Positions 54,019 to 63,000 of a stretch of 64,000 nt of DNA are shown here, piece after piece (positions within the stretch are counted from its first letter, which is position 1; every line of letters begins with the position of its first letter). This DNA comes from Treponema primitia ZAS-1 (GTDB lineage Bacteria; Spirochaetota; Spirochaetia; Treponematales; Breznakiellaceae). The notes below the pieces were generated by a model. It ran no database searches and was not told where the DNA came from. It worked only from the letters and a program-made list of their open reading frames with translations. Position numbers and translations under genes: made by a program. The stretch is taken from the NCBI RefSeq assembly GCF_000297095.1, contig NZ_AEEA01000085.1:1-64000 (forward strand), in the 5' to 3' direction.

Positions 54019-54068
54019 ATCTCTTGCGGATAATGTTATTTACCGGTATTATTAATAAGGAGATGAAT

Positions 54069-54347
54069 ATGGAATGGCGGGCGAGTCATATCTTAGTTAA
54101 GGACCGGCCTTTGGCCGATGATATTCTTAAAAGAATCAAACAGGGGGGCCAATTTGAATCCCTTGCCAGGGAATTTTCAACCTGCCCCTCCAAATCTTCC
54201 GGAGGGGACTTGGGATGGTTCGGTCCGGGGAAAATGGTAGCGGCCTTTGAATCGGCGGTAAAGCGTCTTTCGCCGGGATCGGTGGGGGATGTTGTGCAAA
54301 CCCAATTTGGATACCATATAATCAAGTGTACCGGTAGAAAAGAATGA
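54069..54347 (+). CDS. ppiC: Parvulin-type peptidyl-prolyl isomerase
   Basis: 92 aa from ATG 54069 (AAGGAG 6 bases upstream). It consists of a lone PpiC rotamase domain: EWRASHILVKDRPLADDILK, FESLAREFSTCPSKSSGGDL, GWFGPGKMVAAFESAVKRL and VQTQFGYHIIKCTGR. No signal peptide, so cytosolic, like E. coli PpiC (93 aa). A longer frame starting at 53943 would cross a terminator hairpin and is rejected. Confidence 0.9.
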   Translation: MEWRASHILVKDRPLADDILKRIKQGGQFESLAREFSTCPSKSSGGDLGWFGPGKMVAAFESAVKRLSPGSVGDVVQTQFGYHIIKCTGRKE

Positions 54348-54369
54348 GCTTGATTTAAGGAGGGATCCG

Positions 54370-55623
54370 ATGGACAACAAAGACACCGATTTTAAATCCA
54401 TACTTCGTGTCGATTCGGAATTGAATCAGATTCAGGATTTGGATCTCCTGCTTGAACGGATACTCCAGGAAGCTCGGCAGGTTGTCCATGCCGATGCGGG
54501 TTCAATCTATGTACGGGAAACCGAGGAAGTCGACGGGGAACGGGTGGAAAAACTGGTCATCAAATATGCCCAGAATGATACCCAGCAGAATTTGCTCCCC
54601 CCGGGACAAAAGCTCATCTATTCTGTTTTTTCTCTGCCCATCAATAAATTAACGATTTCCGGTTACTGCGCATCGACCAAGAAACTGATCAACGTTCCGG
54701 ATGTGTACAACCTGCCTTCCGATGCGCCCTATTCCTTCAGTACCACCTACGATAAAATTTCCAATTATAAAACCACCTCAACCCTGGCTATTCCCCTGGT
54801 AACCGCCGAAGGCCGCCTTATGGGGGTAATTCAGATTATCAATTCCAAAGACAAGGATGGCAAAACGGTCCCCTTCTCCAAGGATGATGAATTTTTGATC
54901 ACCCACTTTGCCGCCAATGTAACGGTCGCCCTCCAACGGGCCTATGTAACCCGGGCTATGATACTCAGGATGATCCGTATGTCCGAACTCCGGGACCCCA
55001 AGGAAACCGGAACCCACGTAAACCGGGTAGCGGGCTATGCGGTGGAGATCTACGATGGCTATGCCAAGCGCCATAATGTACCCAACGAGGAACGGGAAAA
55101 ATACCGTGACACCTTAAAAATCGCCGCCATGCTCCACGATGTGGGAAAGGTAGCCATCTCGGATATGATACTAAAAAAACCGGGCCGCTTTACCCCGGAG
55201 GAATATCTGGTAATGCAGCACCACACCGTGTATGGCGCCGGGCTCTTTGACGATCTCCAATCGGAGATGGATACCATTGCCCGGGATATCGCCCTGACCC
55301 ATCATGAGAACTGGGATGGTACGGGCTATCCCGGCTGGATTGATCCGGTAACCCAGAAACCCATCAAAGCGGACGATCAGGGAAAGCCCCTGGGGAGACG
55401 GGAAGAGGAAATTCCCCTGCCGGGACGCATTGTAGCTCTGGCGGATGTCTATGACGCCCTCTGTTCCCGCCGGGTATATAAGGACCCATGGACGGAGGAT
55501 CAGGTTTTATCAGAAATACGAAACGTCAGGGGCGTTAAATTTGACCCGGAATTGACGGATGTATTTTTTGAGGTCCTGCCCAACATAAAACAGATACAAA
55601 ACCTCTACCCCGAACAAGCGTAG
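54370..55623 (+). CDS. GAF-HD-GYP protein (c-di-GMP phosphodiesterase)
   Basis: 417 aa. Residues ~15-175 form a GAF sensory domain (DLLLERILQEARQVVHADAG). Residues ~200-400 are HD-GYP: HDVGKVAISDMILKKPGRFT near residue 256, MQHHTVYGAGLFDDLQ, THHENWDGTGYPGW near 315 and LADVYDALCSRRVYKDPW. All metal ligands look intact, so active hydrolysis of c-di-GMP is expected. AAGGAGG precedes ATG. Its 3' end overlaps the convergent DUF188 gene by 19 bases. Confidence 0.92.
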   Translation: MDNKDTDFKSILRVDSELNQIQDLDLLLERILQEARQVVHADAGSIYVRETEEVDGERVEKLVIKYAQNDTQQNLLPPGQKLIYSVFSLPINKLTISGYCASTKKLINVPDVYNLPSDAPYSFSTTYDKISNYKTTSTLAIPLVTAEGRLMGVIQIINSKDKDGKTVPFSKDDEFLITHFAANVTVALQRAYVTRAMILRMIRMSELRDPKETGTHVNRVAGYAVEIYDGYAKRHNVPNEEREKYRDTLKIAAMLHDVGKVAISDMILKKPGRFTPEEYLVMQHHTVYGAGLFDDLQSEMDTIARDIALTHHENWDGTGYPGWIDPVTQKPIKADDQGKPLGRREEEIPLPGRIVALADVYDALCSRRVYKDPWTEDQVLSEIRNVRGVKFDPELTDVFFEVLPNIKQIQNLYPEQA

Positions 55624-56078
55624 CGGGTAAGTTTAACCAGTACACGGTCCAGGCCATCGGCGAAGGTTTTGAGTTCTTTTTTCCCATAGGTCGCTATGCG
55701 CTCCATCCCAAGACCGCTCTGGGCCAATTCTACCATAAAGTCCCGCAGGGAAAGCCGTTCCCGGATATTTTCCCGGGTATAGACCTGTCCCCGATCATCG
55801 ATCACCAGGATGGACGCCTCTACCAAACGCAATGCCAGGGGTATATCCCGGGTAATCGCCAGATCCCCCGGCTCAGCTAATTCGACGATCCGGTCATCTG
55901 CGGCGCCCTCCCCCGCCGGACAGAGTTCCATAAGGGTAAATTCTCCATCAGGCCCGCCAATGCCCGGGATTGGATGATTGGCCGCGAAGATCGATTTGAT
56001 CCGGCGCCGGATTGCCGTTTTACGTATCAGCTCCCGGGCAGGCCGGGGGCAGGAATCGGCGTCAACCAGGATTTTCAA
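55605..56078 (-). CDS. YaiI/YqxD-family (DUF188) protein
   Basis: 157 aa. The family block KILVDADSCPRPARELIRKT at the start, and DLAITRDIPLALRLVE with DRGQVYTRENIRERLSLRDF, match the DUF188 PIN-like family. TTG start overlaps the manA stop (TTGA), so translation is coupled. Function of the family is unsettled; a PIN-type nuclease fold is a structural inference. Confidence 0.85.
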   Translation of the reverse strand: MKILVDADSCPRPARELIRKTAIRRRIKSIFAANHPIPGIGGPDGEFTLMELCPAGEGAADDRIVELAEPGDLAITRDIPLALRLVEASILVIDDRGQVYTRENIRERLSLRDFMVELAQSGLGMERIATYGKKELKTFADGLDRVLVKLTRYACSG

Positions 56079-57319
56079 ACAGGGAGGCTCCCCAAAAGCT
56101 CCGTACCGGTACCGGCGATGTAGATGGTATAGTTCCCGGAAAAAACGAGCTGCGAACCAAAGGCGATAAAGGCGCTCTCCCCTTGTTTCAGCCGCAGTTT
56201 TTCTGTGGGAATGATAAGCTCCCCTTCAAGCACAATCAGGATTACGGGACCGCTTAGGGGGAAAGGGGCCTCCCCTCCGCAGCCGGACATACGGTAAAGG
56301 GAAAATTCCCGGCAGGGCGAGGGGTAGCGGTATAGGCCGGGCGAATTTCCAACGCCCGGTGAATGAATGATTTCCGGATTAAAGGGGGCAAAGCGCAGTA
56401 TCCCTGTTAATTCCTTCAGATCAACATGCTTAGGGGTTAAACCGCCCCGGAGGACATTATCAGAATTAGCCATGAGTTCTATCCCGAAGCCCTGTACATA
56501 GGCGTGGAGTATTCCTGCGGGAATGTTCATCGCCTCTCCGGGCTTCAGATTAATAAGGTTAAGATAGAGGGGGGCAATAAGCGCCGGGTCTCCGGGGTAG
56601 AGCTCTGCAAACCAGGCTGCGTACTTCCATTCTTCGGCATATTCACCCACAGGATCCTGCCCGTATCTGCGGGCATATTCACCCAGGGCCTGCCGGGTTT
56701 CTGCGGGCAGGGAAAATAGGGCGGCAAGGAAACCCCGCAGGGCGGCTTCACGCGCCGGAGCTTCCAGGGCGGAAATGAGGGGCGCTACTTGCAACGAAGT
56801 TTCCCGCGCTACGTGCAAGGTCTTTAGGCGCTTGATAATTTCCCCAGGCTCCCGGAACCCAGCCATGGCGGTAAAGGGGGTGAGGGCGCAGATAATCTCC
56901 GGCTTGTGGTTTGGGTCCTTGTAGTTCCGGTTGGGCGCTTTTGGCGGAATACCCAGGGAATTTTCCCGTTCCCACCCGGCCTTTGCCTGGGCCAGGTTCG
57001 GATGGGCCTGGATAGAAAGGGGCCGGGCCGCAGCAAGGAGCTTGTACAGGAAGGGCAGCGCCCCGAATTCCCCTGCAATGCCTTCCCCCAGGTAACGTGC
57101 CGGGTCCAGCCCGATAAGCTCCGGAAGCAGCCGGGGGGCGGGCGAAACGGAACCGGTAGGAAGGGCCAGTTCCGAAGGACCTTCAGGGTGGACCCCCATC
57201 CATAGTTCCGCCCAGGGTTCTCCCGTATCATTGGGGAGGCCTAGCTGTTGGGGTATCCATTCCGGGGAACCCCAATCGTACTGTTTAATTGGATTTTTCA
57301 GCTTAAAAACGGAAGCCAT
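56075..57319 (-). CDS. manA: Mannose-6-phosphate isomerase, class I
   Basis: 414 aa zinc enzyme linking fructose-6-P and mannose-6-P. Zinc ligands and active-site blocks: LSIQAHPNLAQAKAGWEREN, YKDPNHKPEIICALTPFTAM, and PGEAMNIPAGILHAYVQGFG then GLTPKHVDLKEL. Length is normal. It is next to the zapA group by 14 bases; with the phosphohexomutase at 38522 it could supply mannose-type sugars. Confidence 0.93.
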   Translation of the reverse strand: MASVFKLKNPIKQYDWGSPEWIPQQLGLPNDTGEPWAELWMGVHPEGPSELALPTGSVSPAPRLLPELIGLDPARYLGEGIAGEFGALPFLYKLLAAARPLSIQAHPNLAQAKAGWERENSLGIPPKAPNRNYKDPNHKPEIICALTPFTAMAGFREPGEIIKRLKTLHVARETSLQVAPLISALEAPAREAALRGFLAALFSLPAETRQALGEYARRYGQDPVGEYAEEWKYAAWFAELYPGDPALIAPLYLNLINLKPGEAMNIPAGILHAYVQGFGIELMANSDNVLRGGLTPKHVDLKELTGILRFAPFNPEIIHSPGVGNSPGLYRYPSPCREFSLYRMSGCGGEAPFPLSGPVILIVLEGELIIPTEKLRLKQGESAFIAFGSQLVFSGNYTIYIAGTGTELLGSLPV

Positions 57320-57333
57320 AGATGTATCCTAGC

Positions 57334-57636
57334 TCAACTGGGAATAATGGTCAGGGCCCGGTCAAGGCGGCTTATCAATTCCTGGGTGAGTTGCTCCGCC
57401 TCAAGGGAATCCCGAACCCGGGGGTTGCGATCCGACAGTTTCTGCAAATCGTCGCAGAGCAAAAAACCCGCAATAATAGATAGTTTAAGAGGATCCTCCA
57501 TACCGGTTATTTTTTTGGTATTTTCAATAACCTGCCGGTAACGGTTCAGCAGGGTTCCAAGGTAGACAGGATCCTCATCGGCGGTGATGGAGAAAGAAGT
57601 TCCCAAAATATCGATGCGAAGATCGCTTTTCGACAC
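57334..57636 (-). CDS. zapA: Cell division protein ZapA
   Basis: 100 aa. LRIDILGTSFSITADEDPVY and NRYRQVIENTKKITGMEDPL match the ZapA N-terminus, then a C-terminal helix (DPLKLSIIAGFLLCDDLQKL). ZapA bundles FtsZ at the division ring. GTG start. Next to a coiled-coil gene that is probably its partner. Confidence 0.85.
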   Translation of the reverse strand: MSKSDLRIDILGTSFSITADEDPVYLGTLLNRYRQVIENTKKITGMEDPLKLSIIAGFLLCDDLQKLSDRNPRVRDSLEAEQLTQELISRLDRALTIIPS

Positions 57637-57646
57637 CGGCGCTCCT

Positions 57647-58087
57647 TTAAAAAATATCTAACTCACCGGACCCGGTTTCACCGGTATCCAAGGACGGATC
57701 CTCGGGAGTATCGTTAAAAAATTCGTCCGCTCCTGCAGCTGGAACGGGGCTTACCGGGGCTGCAGCAGGAACTGGTACGACGGGCTGCACCGAGACAGCT
57801 GCTGGCCGTACCGGTACAGGCGCAACCATAGCCTGAACCGAGGAGAGGCTCTTGCCTATGGCGTCTTCAAACTGGTTAAGCCGGTCAAGGGCGGCAACAA
57901 TCCCCTCCTCGATCCGGCCCTGATCTTCCTTAAAGCGCTGAACCGAACCCTCAAGCTCTTCCACCCGTTTTAGGGAACTTTCAAGCTTTTCCCGCAACAG
58001 CTTGTTTTCACCGGTCACCTGATTGACGTATTCAATCGCCTTGGTGATCTTCGTTTCAAGCTGTCGTACCTGCTCAAGGGTTACCAT
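57647..58087 (-). CDS. Coiled-coil protein, possible ZapB-like partner of ZapA
   Basis: 146 aa from ATG 58087 (GAGGG upstream; a 58138 start overlaps rplT). Residues ~1-80 are continuous coiled coil (TLEQVRQLETKITKAIEYVN; LREKLESSLKRVEELEGSVQ), then a Pro/Ala/Val linker (PVPVRPAAVSVQPVVPVPAA) and an acidic end (ETGSGELDIF). The coil and the zapA neighbour suggest a division-linked, ZapB-like role; homology to true ZapB is not evident. Confidence 0.6.
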   Translation of the reverse strand: MVTLEQVRQLETKITKAIEYVNQVTGENKLLREKLESSLKRVEELEGSVQRFKEDQGRIEEGIVAALDRLNQFEDAIGKSLSSVQAMVAPVPVRPAAVSVQPVVPVPAAAPVSPVPAAGADEFFNDTPEDPSLDTGETGSGELDIF

Positions 58088-58097
58088 GGAACAACCC

Positions 58098-58466
58098 TCA
58101 GGAAGCCTGGACACCCAGGGCTGTTTTTGCCTGGGCAACCACGGCTTTAAAGGCTGCTGCGTCTTCTATTGCCAAATAGGCCAAGGCTTTCCGGTTAATG
58201 GTTACCCCTGCCTTGGCAAGTCCGTCCACCAGCCGGGAATAGGACAAACCTTCGGCGCGGCAGGCAGCGTTGATCCGGATAATCCAGATACGGCGGAAGT
58301 CACCCTTCCGATCCCGGCGATCCCGGTAGGCATAGAAAAGGCCCTTGGTTACCGCATCTTTGGCGGTTTTAAAGTTGGAATGGCGGCGGCCCCAATAGCC
58401 CTTCGCCTGTTTCAGTATCTTTTTACGATGGTCCTTTCTTCGGGACCCATCTACTGCTCTTGACAT
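58098..58466 (-). CDS. rplT: 50S ribosomal protein L20
   Basis: 122 aa, normal length. Starts [20 protein letters not shown], with [20 protein letters not shown] and [20 protein letters not shown]. In the infC-rpmI-rplT operon; L20 often represses this operon. Confidence 0.97.
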   Translation of the reverse strand: MSRAVDGSRRKDHRKKILKQAKGYWGRRHSNFKTAKDAVTKGLFYAYRDRRDRKGDFRRIWIIRINAACRAEGLSYSRLVDGLAKAGVTINRKALAYLAIEDAAAFKAVVAQAKTALGVQAS

Positions 58467-58493
58467 GGGATACTCCTGTTCTTTGGGTATTTC

Positions 58494-58694
58494 CTACCCG
58501 TAGGGCAGGAGCTTCTTTCTGATTACCGGTACGTTGTCACTGGACAGAATACCGGTATGGCGGAGATTCCGCTTCCGTTTGCTGGACTTTTTGGTAAGTA
58601 TATGGCGAAGGTTCTGCTTCTTATACTTGACCTTACCGGTCCCGGTAAAGGAGTACCGCTTGGCGGCGCTCTTCTTGGTTTTCATCTTCGGCAT
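58494..58694 (-). CDS. rpmI: 50S ribosomal protein L35
   Basis: 66 aa. [20 protein letters not shown] and [18 protein letters not shown] are diagnostic. 11 bases after infC and 27 before rplT. Confidence 0.97.
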   Translation of the reverse strand: MPKMKTKKSAAKRYSFTGTGKVKYKKQNLRHILTKKSSKRKRNLRHTGILSSDNVPVIRKKLLPYG

Positions 58695-58705
58695 GATGCC
58701 ATCCT

Positions 58706-59221
58706 CTATTTCTTTATTTTGGGGCTTAGTATCATGGACATAAACTTACCTTCCATAAGTGGAGGTTTATCCATCACATATTCCCCTTCAATACGCTTGA
58801 GGACATCCTTAAGGACGTCCAGCCCGAGTTCGGTGTGGGCAAGCTCCCGGCCCCGAAATCGAACCGTTACCTTGACCTTATTACCTTCAGCAAGAAATTC
58901 CTGGACATGTTTGGACTTAAAATCCAAATCGTGCTCATCAATCTTGGGCTGCATCCGGATTTCTTTTAATTTTAATAGTTTTTGCTTCTTTTTCGAGTCC
59001 CGGACTTTCTTTTCATTTTCGAACTTGAACTTACCGTAGTTCAAGATTTTAACCACCGGCGGAACTGCCTGGGGGGCGACTTCCACAAGGTCAAGACCCT
59101 GCTCTTTGGCTATTTCGAGCGCCTCGGCGGTGGTAATAACCTGCTGCTCCCCATCATCACGGATGAAGCGCACTTCCCGCACCCGAATCTGTTCATTGAT
59201 CCTCAAATCCTTATCCGCCAA
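58706..59221 (-). CDS. infC: Translation initiation factor IF-3
   Basis: 171 aa. [20 protein letters not shown] and [20 protein letters not shown], then the C-terminal [20 protein letters not shown]. The start is TTG 59221, with GGAGG four bases upstream. IF-3 genes are known for non-AUG starts that let IF-3 repress itself; here TTG in place of AUU. Confidence 0.95.
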   Translation of the reverse strand: MADKDLRINEQIRVREVRFIRDDGEQQVITTAEALEIAKEQGLDLVEVAPQAVPPVVKILNYGKFKFENEKKVRDSKKKQKLLKLKEIRMQPKIDEHDLDFKSKHVQEFLAEGNKVKVTVRFRGRELAHTELGLDVLKDVLKRIEGEYVMDKPPLMEGKFMSMILSPKIKK

Positions 59222-59266
59222 CTGACCTCCTCACCGATCCCTTTTCGGACCATTAGCTTATCAATT

Positions 59267-59296
59267 ACTATACCGAATTACCGAAGCTTTTGTCCA
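59267..59296 (-). promoter_or_regulatory. infC operon promoter
   Basis: TGGACA (59291-59296), 18 bp, TATAGT (59267-59272) on the minus strand; leader ~39 nt with GGAGG before the TTG. No L20-type leader structure was recognised. Confidence 0.5.
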
Positions 59297-59306
59297 CCCC
59301 CTGGTC

Positions 59307-59335
59307 TTGCCGGAAAGCGCCTTTTATAGTATTTT
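59307..59335 (+). promoter_or_regulatory. Promoter of the gene at 59342
   Basis: TTGCCG (59307-59312), 17 bp, TATTTT (59330-59335); -10 ends six bases before ATG 59342. Weaker hexamers than elsewhere. Confidence 0.4.
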
Positions 59336-59341
59336 ATCTTG

Positions 59342-59962
59342 ATGAGTTTGTTTTGCTTCCTGTGGATGCCCCTGTTTTACCTCTTCTGGCGCTCCATTGC
59401 CGTATCGGGTACTGAAAGCGCCGGCGAAATTTGGGCGCTGATCCTGGGGAGCCTGGTGGCTATCATTCAATTTCTCCTGGGTTCCTTTATAAGCCCCGGC
59501 GCTTTCGGCCTTTCCCGGTGGTTCAGCGCCTGTGTCGATATCGTTACCCTCCCCGCGGTGATCCCCCTGCTGGTTTGCTTCTTCTTTTTCCGTCTGCGTA
59601 TCCTTTCGGGGACCGTGAATTATACCAATTTTGCCCTCCTGTGGCTTATCCCCGGGGCGGCCATCCGGGCGGTAAGCTGGAGCGCCCAAAACGATCCATC
59701 ACTCCTGGTCCTGACCCCTATCCTTTGGACCGCCATAGTGGTGGGTGTCCCTTTTTTCATTACCATACTTCCCAGACAATTCAAATGGACCCTTATTCCA
59801 AAGGCGATGGCCATGGGGATGCTTCCCTTCCTGGCGGCCACGGTCTACTGGGCTTTTTTCTCTCAAAAAACAGCCCTGGGATTTCTGCTATTTGCCCTAA
59901 CCCTTATCCCAATAGGTATTTCGGTTACGGTCTCTTTTTACCGCACTTGCGTAAATTCGTAA
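59342..59962 (+). CDS. Unidentified six-helix membrane protein
   Basis: 206 aa from ATG 59342 (a TTG three bases earlier is possible). Six hydrophobic segments: SLFCFLWMPLFYLFWRSIAV, IWALILGSLVAIIQFLLGSF, VIPLLVCFFFFRL, FALLWLIPGAAI, WTAIVVGVPFFITILP and FLLFALTLIPIGI. No family is recognised and no polar catalytic motif stands out. Followed 40 bases later by a large OmpA-type gene. Confidence 0.6.
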   Translation: MSLFCFLWMPLFYLFWRSIAVSGTESAGEIWALILGSLVAIIQFLLGSFISPGAFGLSRWFSACVDIVTLPAVIPLLVCFFFFRLRILSGTVNYTNFALLWLIPGAAIRAVSWSAQNDPSLLVLTPILWTAIVVGVPFFITILPRQFKWTLIPKAMAMGMLPFLAATVYWAFFSQKTALGFLLFALTLIPIGISVTVSFYRTCVNS

Positions 59963-60001
59963 TTGTTTTATTATTATATTATTAGTATGAAAGGAAATAA
60001 T

Positions 60002-63000
60002 ATGCTGCGAAAAGTAATTTTTTGTATGGTGAGCATCTTTTGTGTAATTCAAACTATCCCTGCGGATCAGCATGGGGCAGAAACTGCCCTGGATCTTTCT
60101 TCCCCGGAATTAGCCGGAAGGGGCGGGTTTAGTACCTCCCAGGGCGGGGCGCCCGCAAGCATCCTCAACCCCGCAGCAGGGGGGGATGCGCAGCGTATTG
60201 TCTTTGACGCCGGGGCTCTTTTCCTGGTTTCAACCAGTACCGGTGGTGATATCGGAACAGCCGTTGAATTGGGGGCCCTATTCCCCACGAAATACGCCGT
60301 ATTTGGAAGCTCCCTGCATGTACTGGGCAGTCCGGGGTTTGACGGTTACTATCCCATAGGAACCACCTTTGGGGGGAACCTGAGCGCCGCTAAAGAATTG
60401 TACCCCGGCTTTAACCTAGGCTTGGGATTCAACTTCGCTATTGGAGAAGATAACGACGGCGATGATGTCGGGACCGTCATGGGGGATCTGGGGATCCGCC
60501 ATAATGTCGGCAAACTGGGGCCGCTGCAGAATTTTACCTACGCCTTTGTATTCCGCGGTATGGGAAAGAGTTATATGCCCGGCGCCTTTACCCCGGTGCT
60601 TGGATTTGGTTTTGATCTGATTCATATTCAGGGGAAAAATGATAAGCCGGATCCCCTTGCCGTGAAATTTAACACGGATTTTTCTTTTCCAACCTTTCAG
60701 AATATGACCGGGAAATTCGGACTTTCTGCAACCGTGGCTGAACTGGTAACCCTCGCCGCTTCAACGGGGTTCAATATTAATGATATTCAGGAAGACAGAA
60801 GCCCCACGTGGCTCCCCTCCTTAGGGCTTACGGTTAACCTGGGGCTCCTTTCTTCCGGGAAACGTATTGCCGGAGGCAGGCTGCCATCGGATGGGGATGT
60901 GGGGGTAAGCATGGGCTTTAAGCCCCTGTATAGTGATGTTATCGCCATAGGTCCCGGAGTCAGCTGGTCCGTGGGTGTGCTGGATAAAAAGCCCCCGGTG
61001 ATCACCGTGGATTACGAAGATGCTATGTGGATTTCCCCCAACAATGATGGTAAGGCCGATGTATTGGAGTTCCCGGTAAGCATAACGGATCAACGGTATG
61101 TTGCTGAATGGAAGATGGAAATTTTTGATGAAAAGGATACCCTGGTCCGGACCTATAAAAACAAGGAACTGCGTATTGAAACCATGGGTGTCAAAAACGT
61201 TTTGAACCGGCTCATCGCAGGAAAGGCGGGGGTTGAAGTTCCCCCAAGCTTCCGCTGGGACGGGATTTTTGATTCCGGGGATATTGCCGCCGACGGAACC
61301 TATCACTTTGTTATAAGCGCGGCGGACGATAACGGAAATACCGCATCCACCATTACCTATATGGTTATGGTGGACAATACCCCGCCGACAGTACAGGTAG
61401 AAGAAATTGCCGATGCGGCGAAGATCTTCTCCCCCGATGGGGACGGAAACAAGGATACCCTTGCGATTACCCAACAGGGTTCTGTGGAAGAGCTCTGGGA
61501 TGCGGGGATGTATAACGCGTCCGGAGAAAAGGTACGGAGCTTTAGTATCCGTAACGGAAATCCCGATCCTATCATTTGGGACGGAACCGATGATACGGGA
61601 CATATTGTGGCGGACGGTGTGTACAGCTACCGGATCAGCGCCACCGACAGGGCGCTCAATTCGGAGAATGCCGGTCTTGAGAATATCATTGTCAGCACCC
61701 TGCAGCCTCGGGTAAACCTCTCCATCAATGACGCCTATTTCTCCCCCAACGGAAACGGTGTAAAGGATACCCTTACCCTGAATACCACGATACCGGTAAA
61801 AGAAGGGATCACCACCTGGTCGATAGCCGTGCGGGATAATGCCGGAATAGTCCGGCGGACCATCAACGGTACTAATACGGTGCCGGAACGGATTGATCTT
61901 GACGGCAGGGGCGATGCGGGAAGCATACTCTCCGAGGGGACCTACAATGCGGAACTGGCCGTAAACTACCGGAACGGCTATGTATCTACTTCCCTATCAC
62001 CGGTATTTACCCTGGATGTCACCCCCCCAAGGGCCTCGGTGCGTACCGAGTACAATGCCTTCTCCCCGAATAACGACGGGATTCAGGATGGGATGATCTT
62101 CATCCAGGAAGGTTCCGCGGAAATTCTCTGGGTCGGCGAAATACGCAGGGTCGGAGCTGCGGCCAACGACAGGCCCGTAAGGACCGTGCGATTCAGCGGG
62201 ACTCCTCCCGCCAGGTTTACCTGGGACGGCCTCACCGACACCGGCGCCCTGGCGCCTGATGGAGACTATACCTATCAGCTGAACGCCACGGATCAAGCCG
62301 GAAATACCGGCGGATCAGGTTCTCCGGCGCTCTTTGCCCTCAGCACCGCCGACACACCGGTAATGTTGAGCACCGACCTCCGGGCCTTCTCTCCGAACAA
62401 TGACCGGAACAAGGATACTATCAATATTATTCCCCAGCTCCAGGTTACGGCGGGGATAAGCAGCTGGAAAATAGATATACTAAACAGCGCCGGAACAACG
62501 GTGCAGAGCTTTAATGGCTCGAATACCGCTCCCGGATCAACAACCTGGAATGGCAGGGATACTGCGGGCAGCACCGTTCCTGACGGAAACTACACCGCCC
62601 GTATTGAGCTGCGCTACGCCGCGGGGAATCAGCCCACGGCCCTTTCCCGGCCCTTCGCCGTGGATACCACGGCGCCCAAGGCAACGGTTACAACGCCCTA
62701 CACCCTCTTCTCTCCCAATGGGGACGGGAAAAAGGATACCCTTCCCATTAATATACGTACCGAAGGGGATGACCCATGGACAGCGGTGATCACCGATGCC
62801 CGGGGTACGGAGATACAATCCTGGTCCTGGACCGGAGCGGCCCCATCGTCCGTAAACTGGGACGGTAACGATAAGGCGGGGAATACCGTTCCCGACGGTG
62901 TCTACCGCTTCGCCCTCAGCTCCACCGATGAGGCGGGAAACAGTACCAGGATACCCCTGGACACTATTACGGTGGATGCCCGCATACCCAGGGCCTTCCT

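Noticed and set aside
53943..54068. N-terminal 42-residue extension of ppiC
   Set aside because: The extension crosses a terminator hairpin; ATG 54069 has AAGGAG at good spacing and gives a normal 92-residue parvulin.
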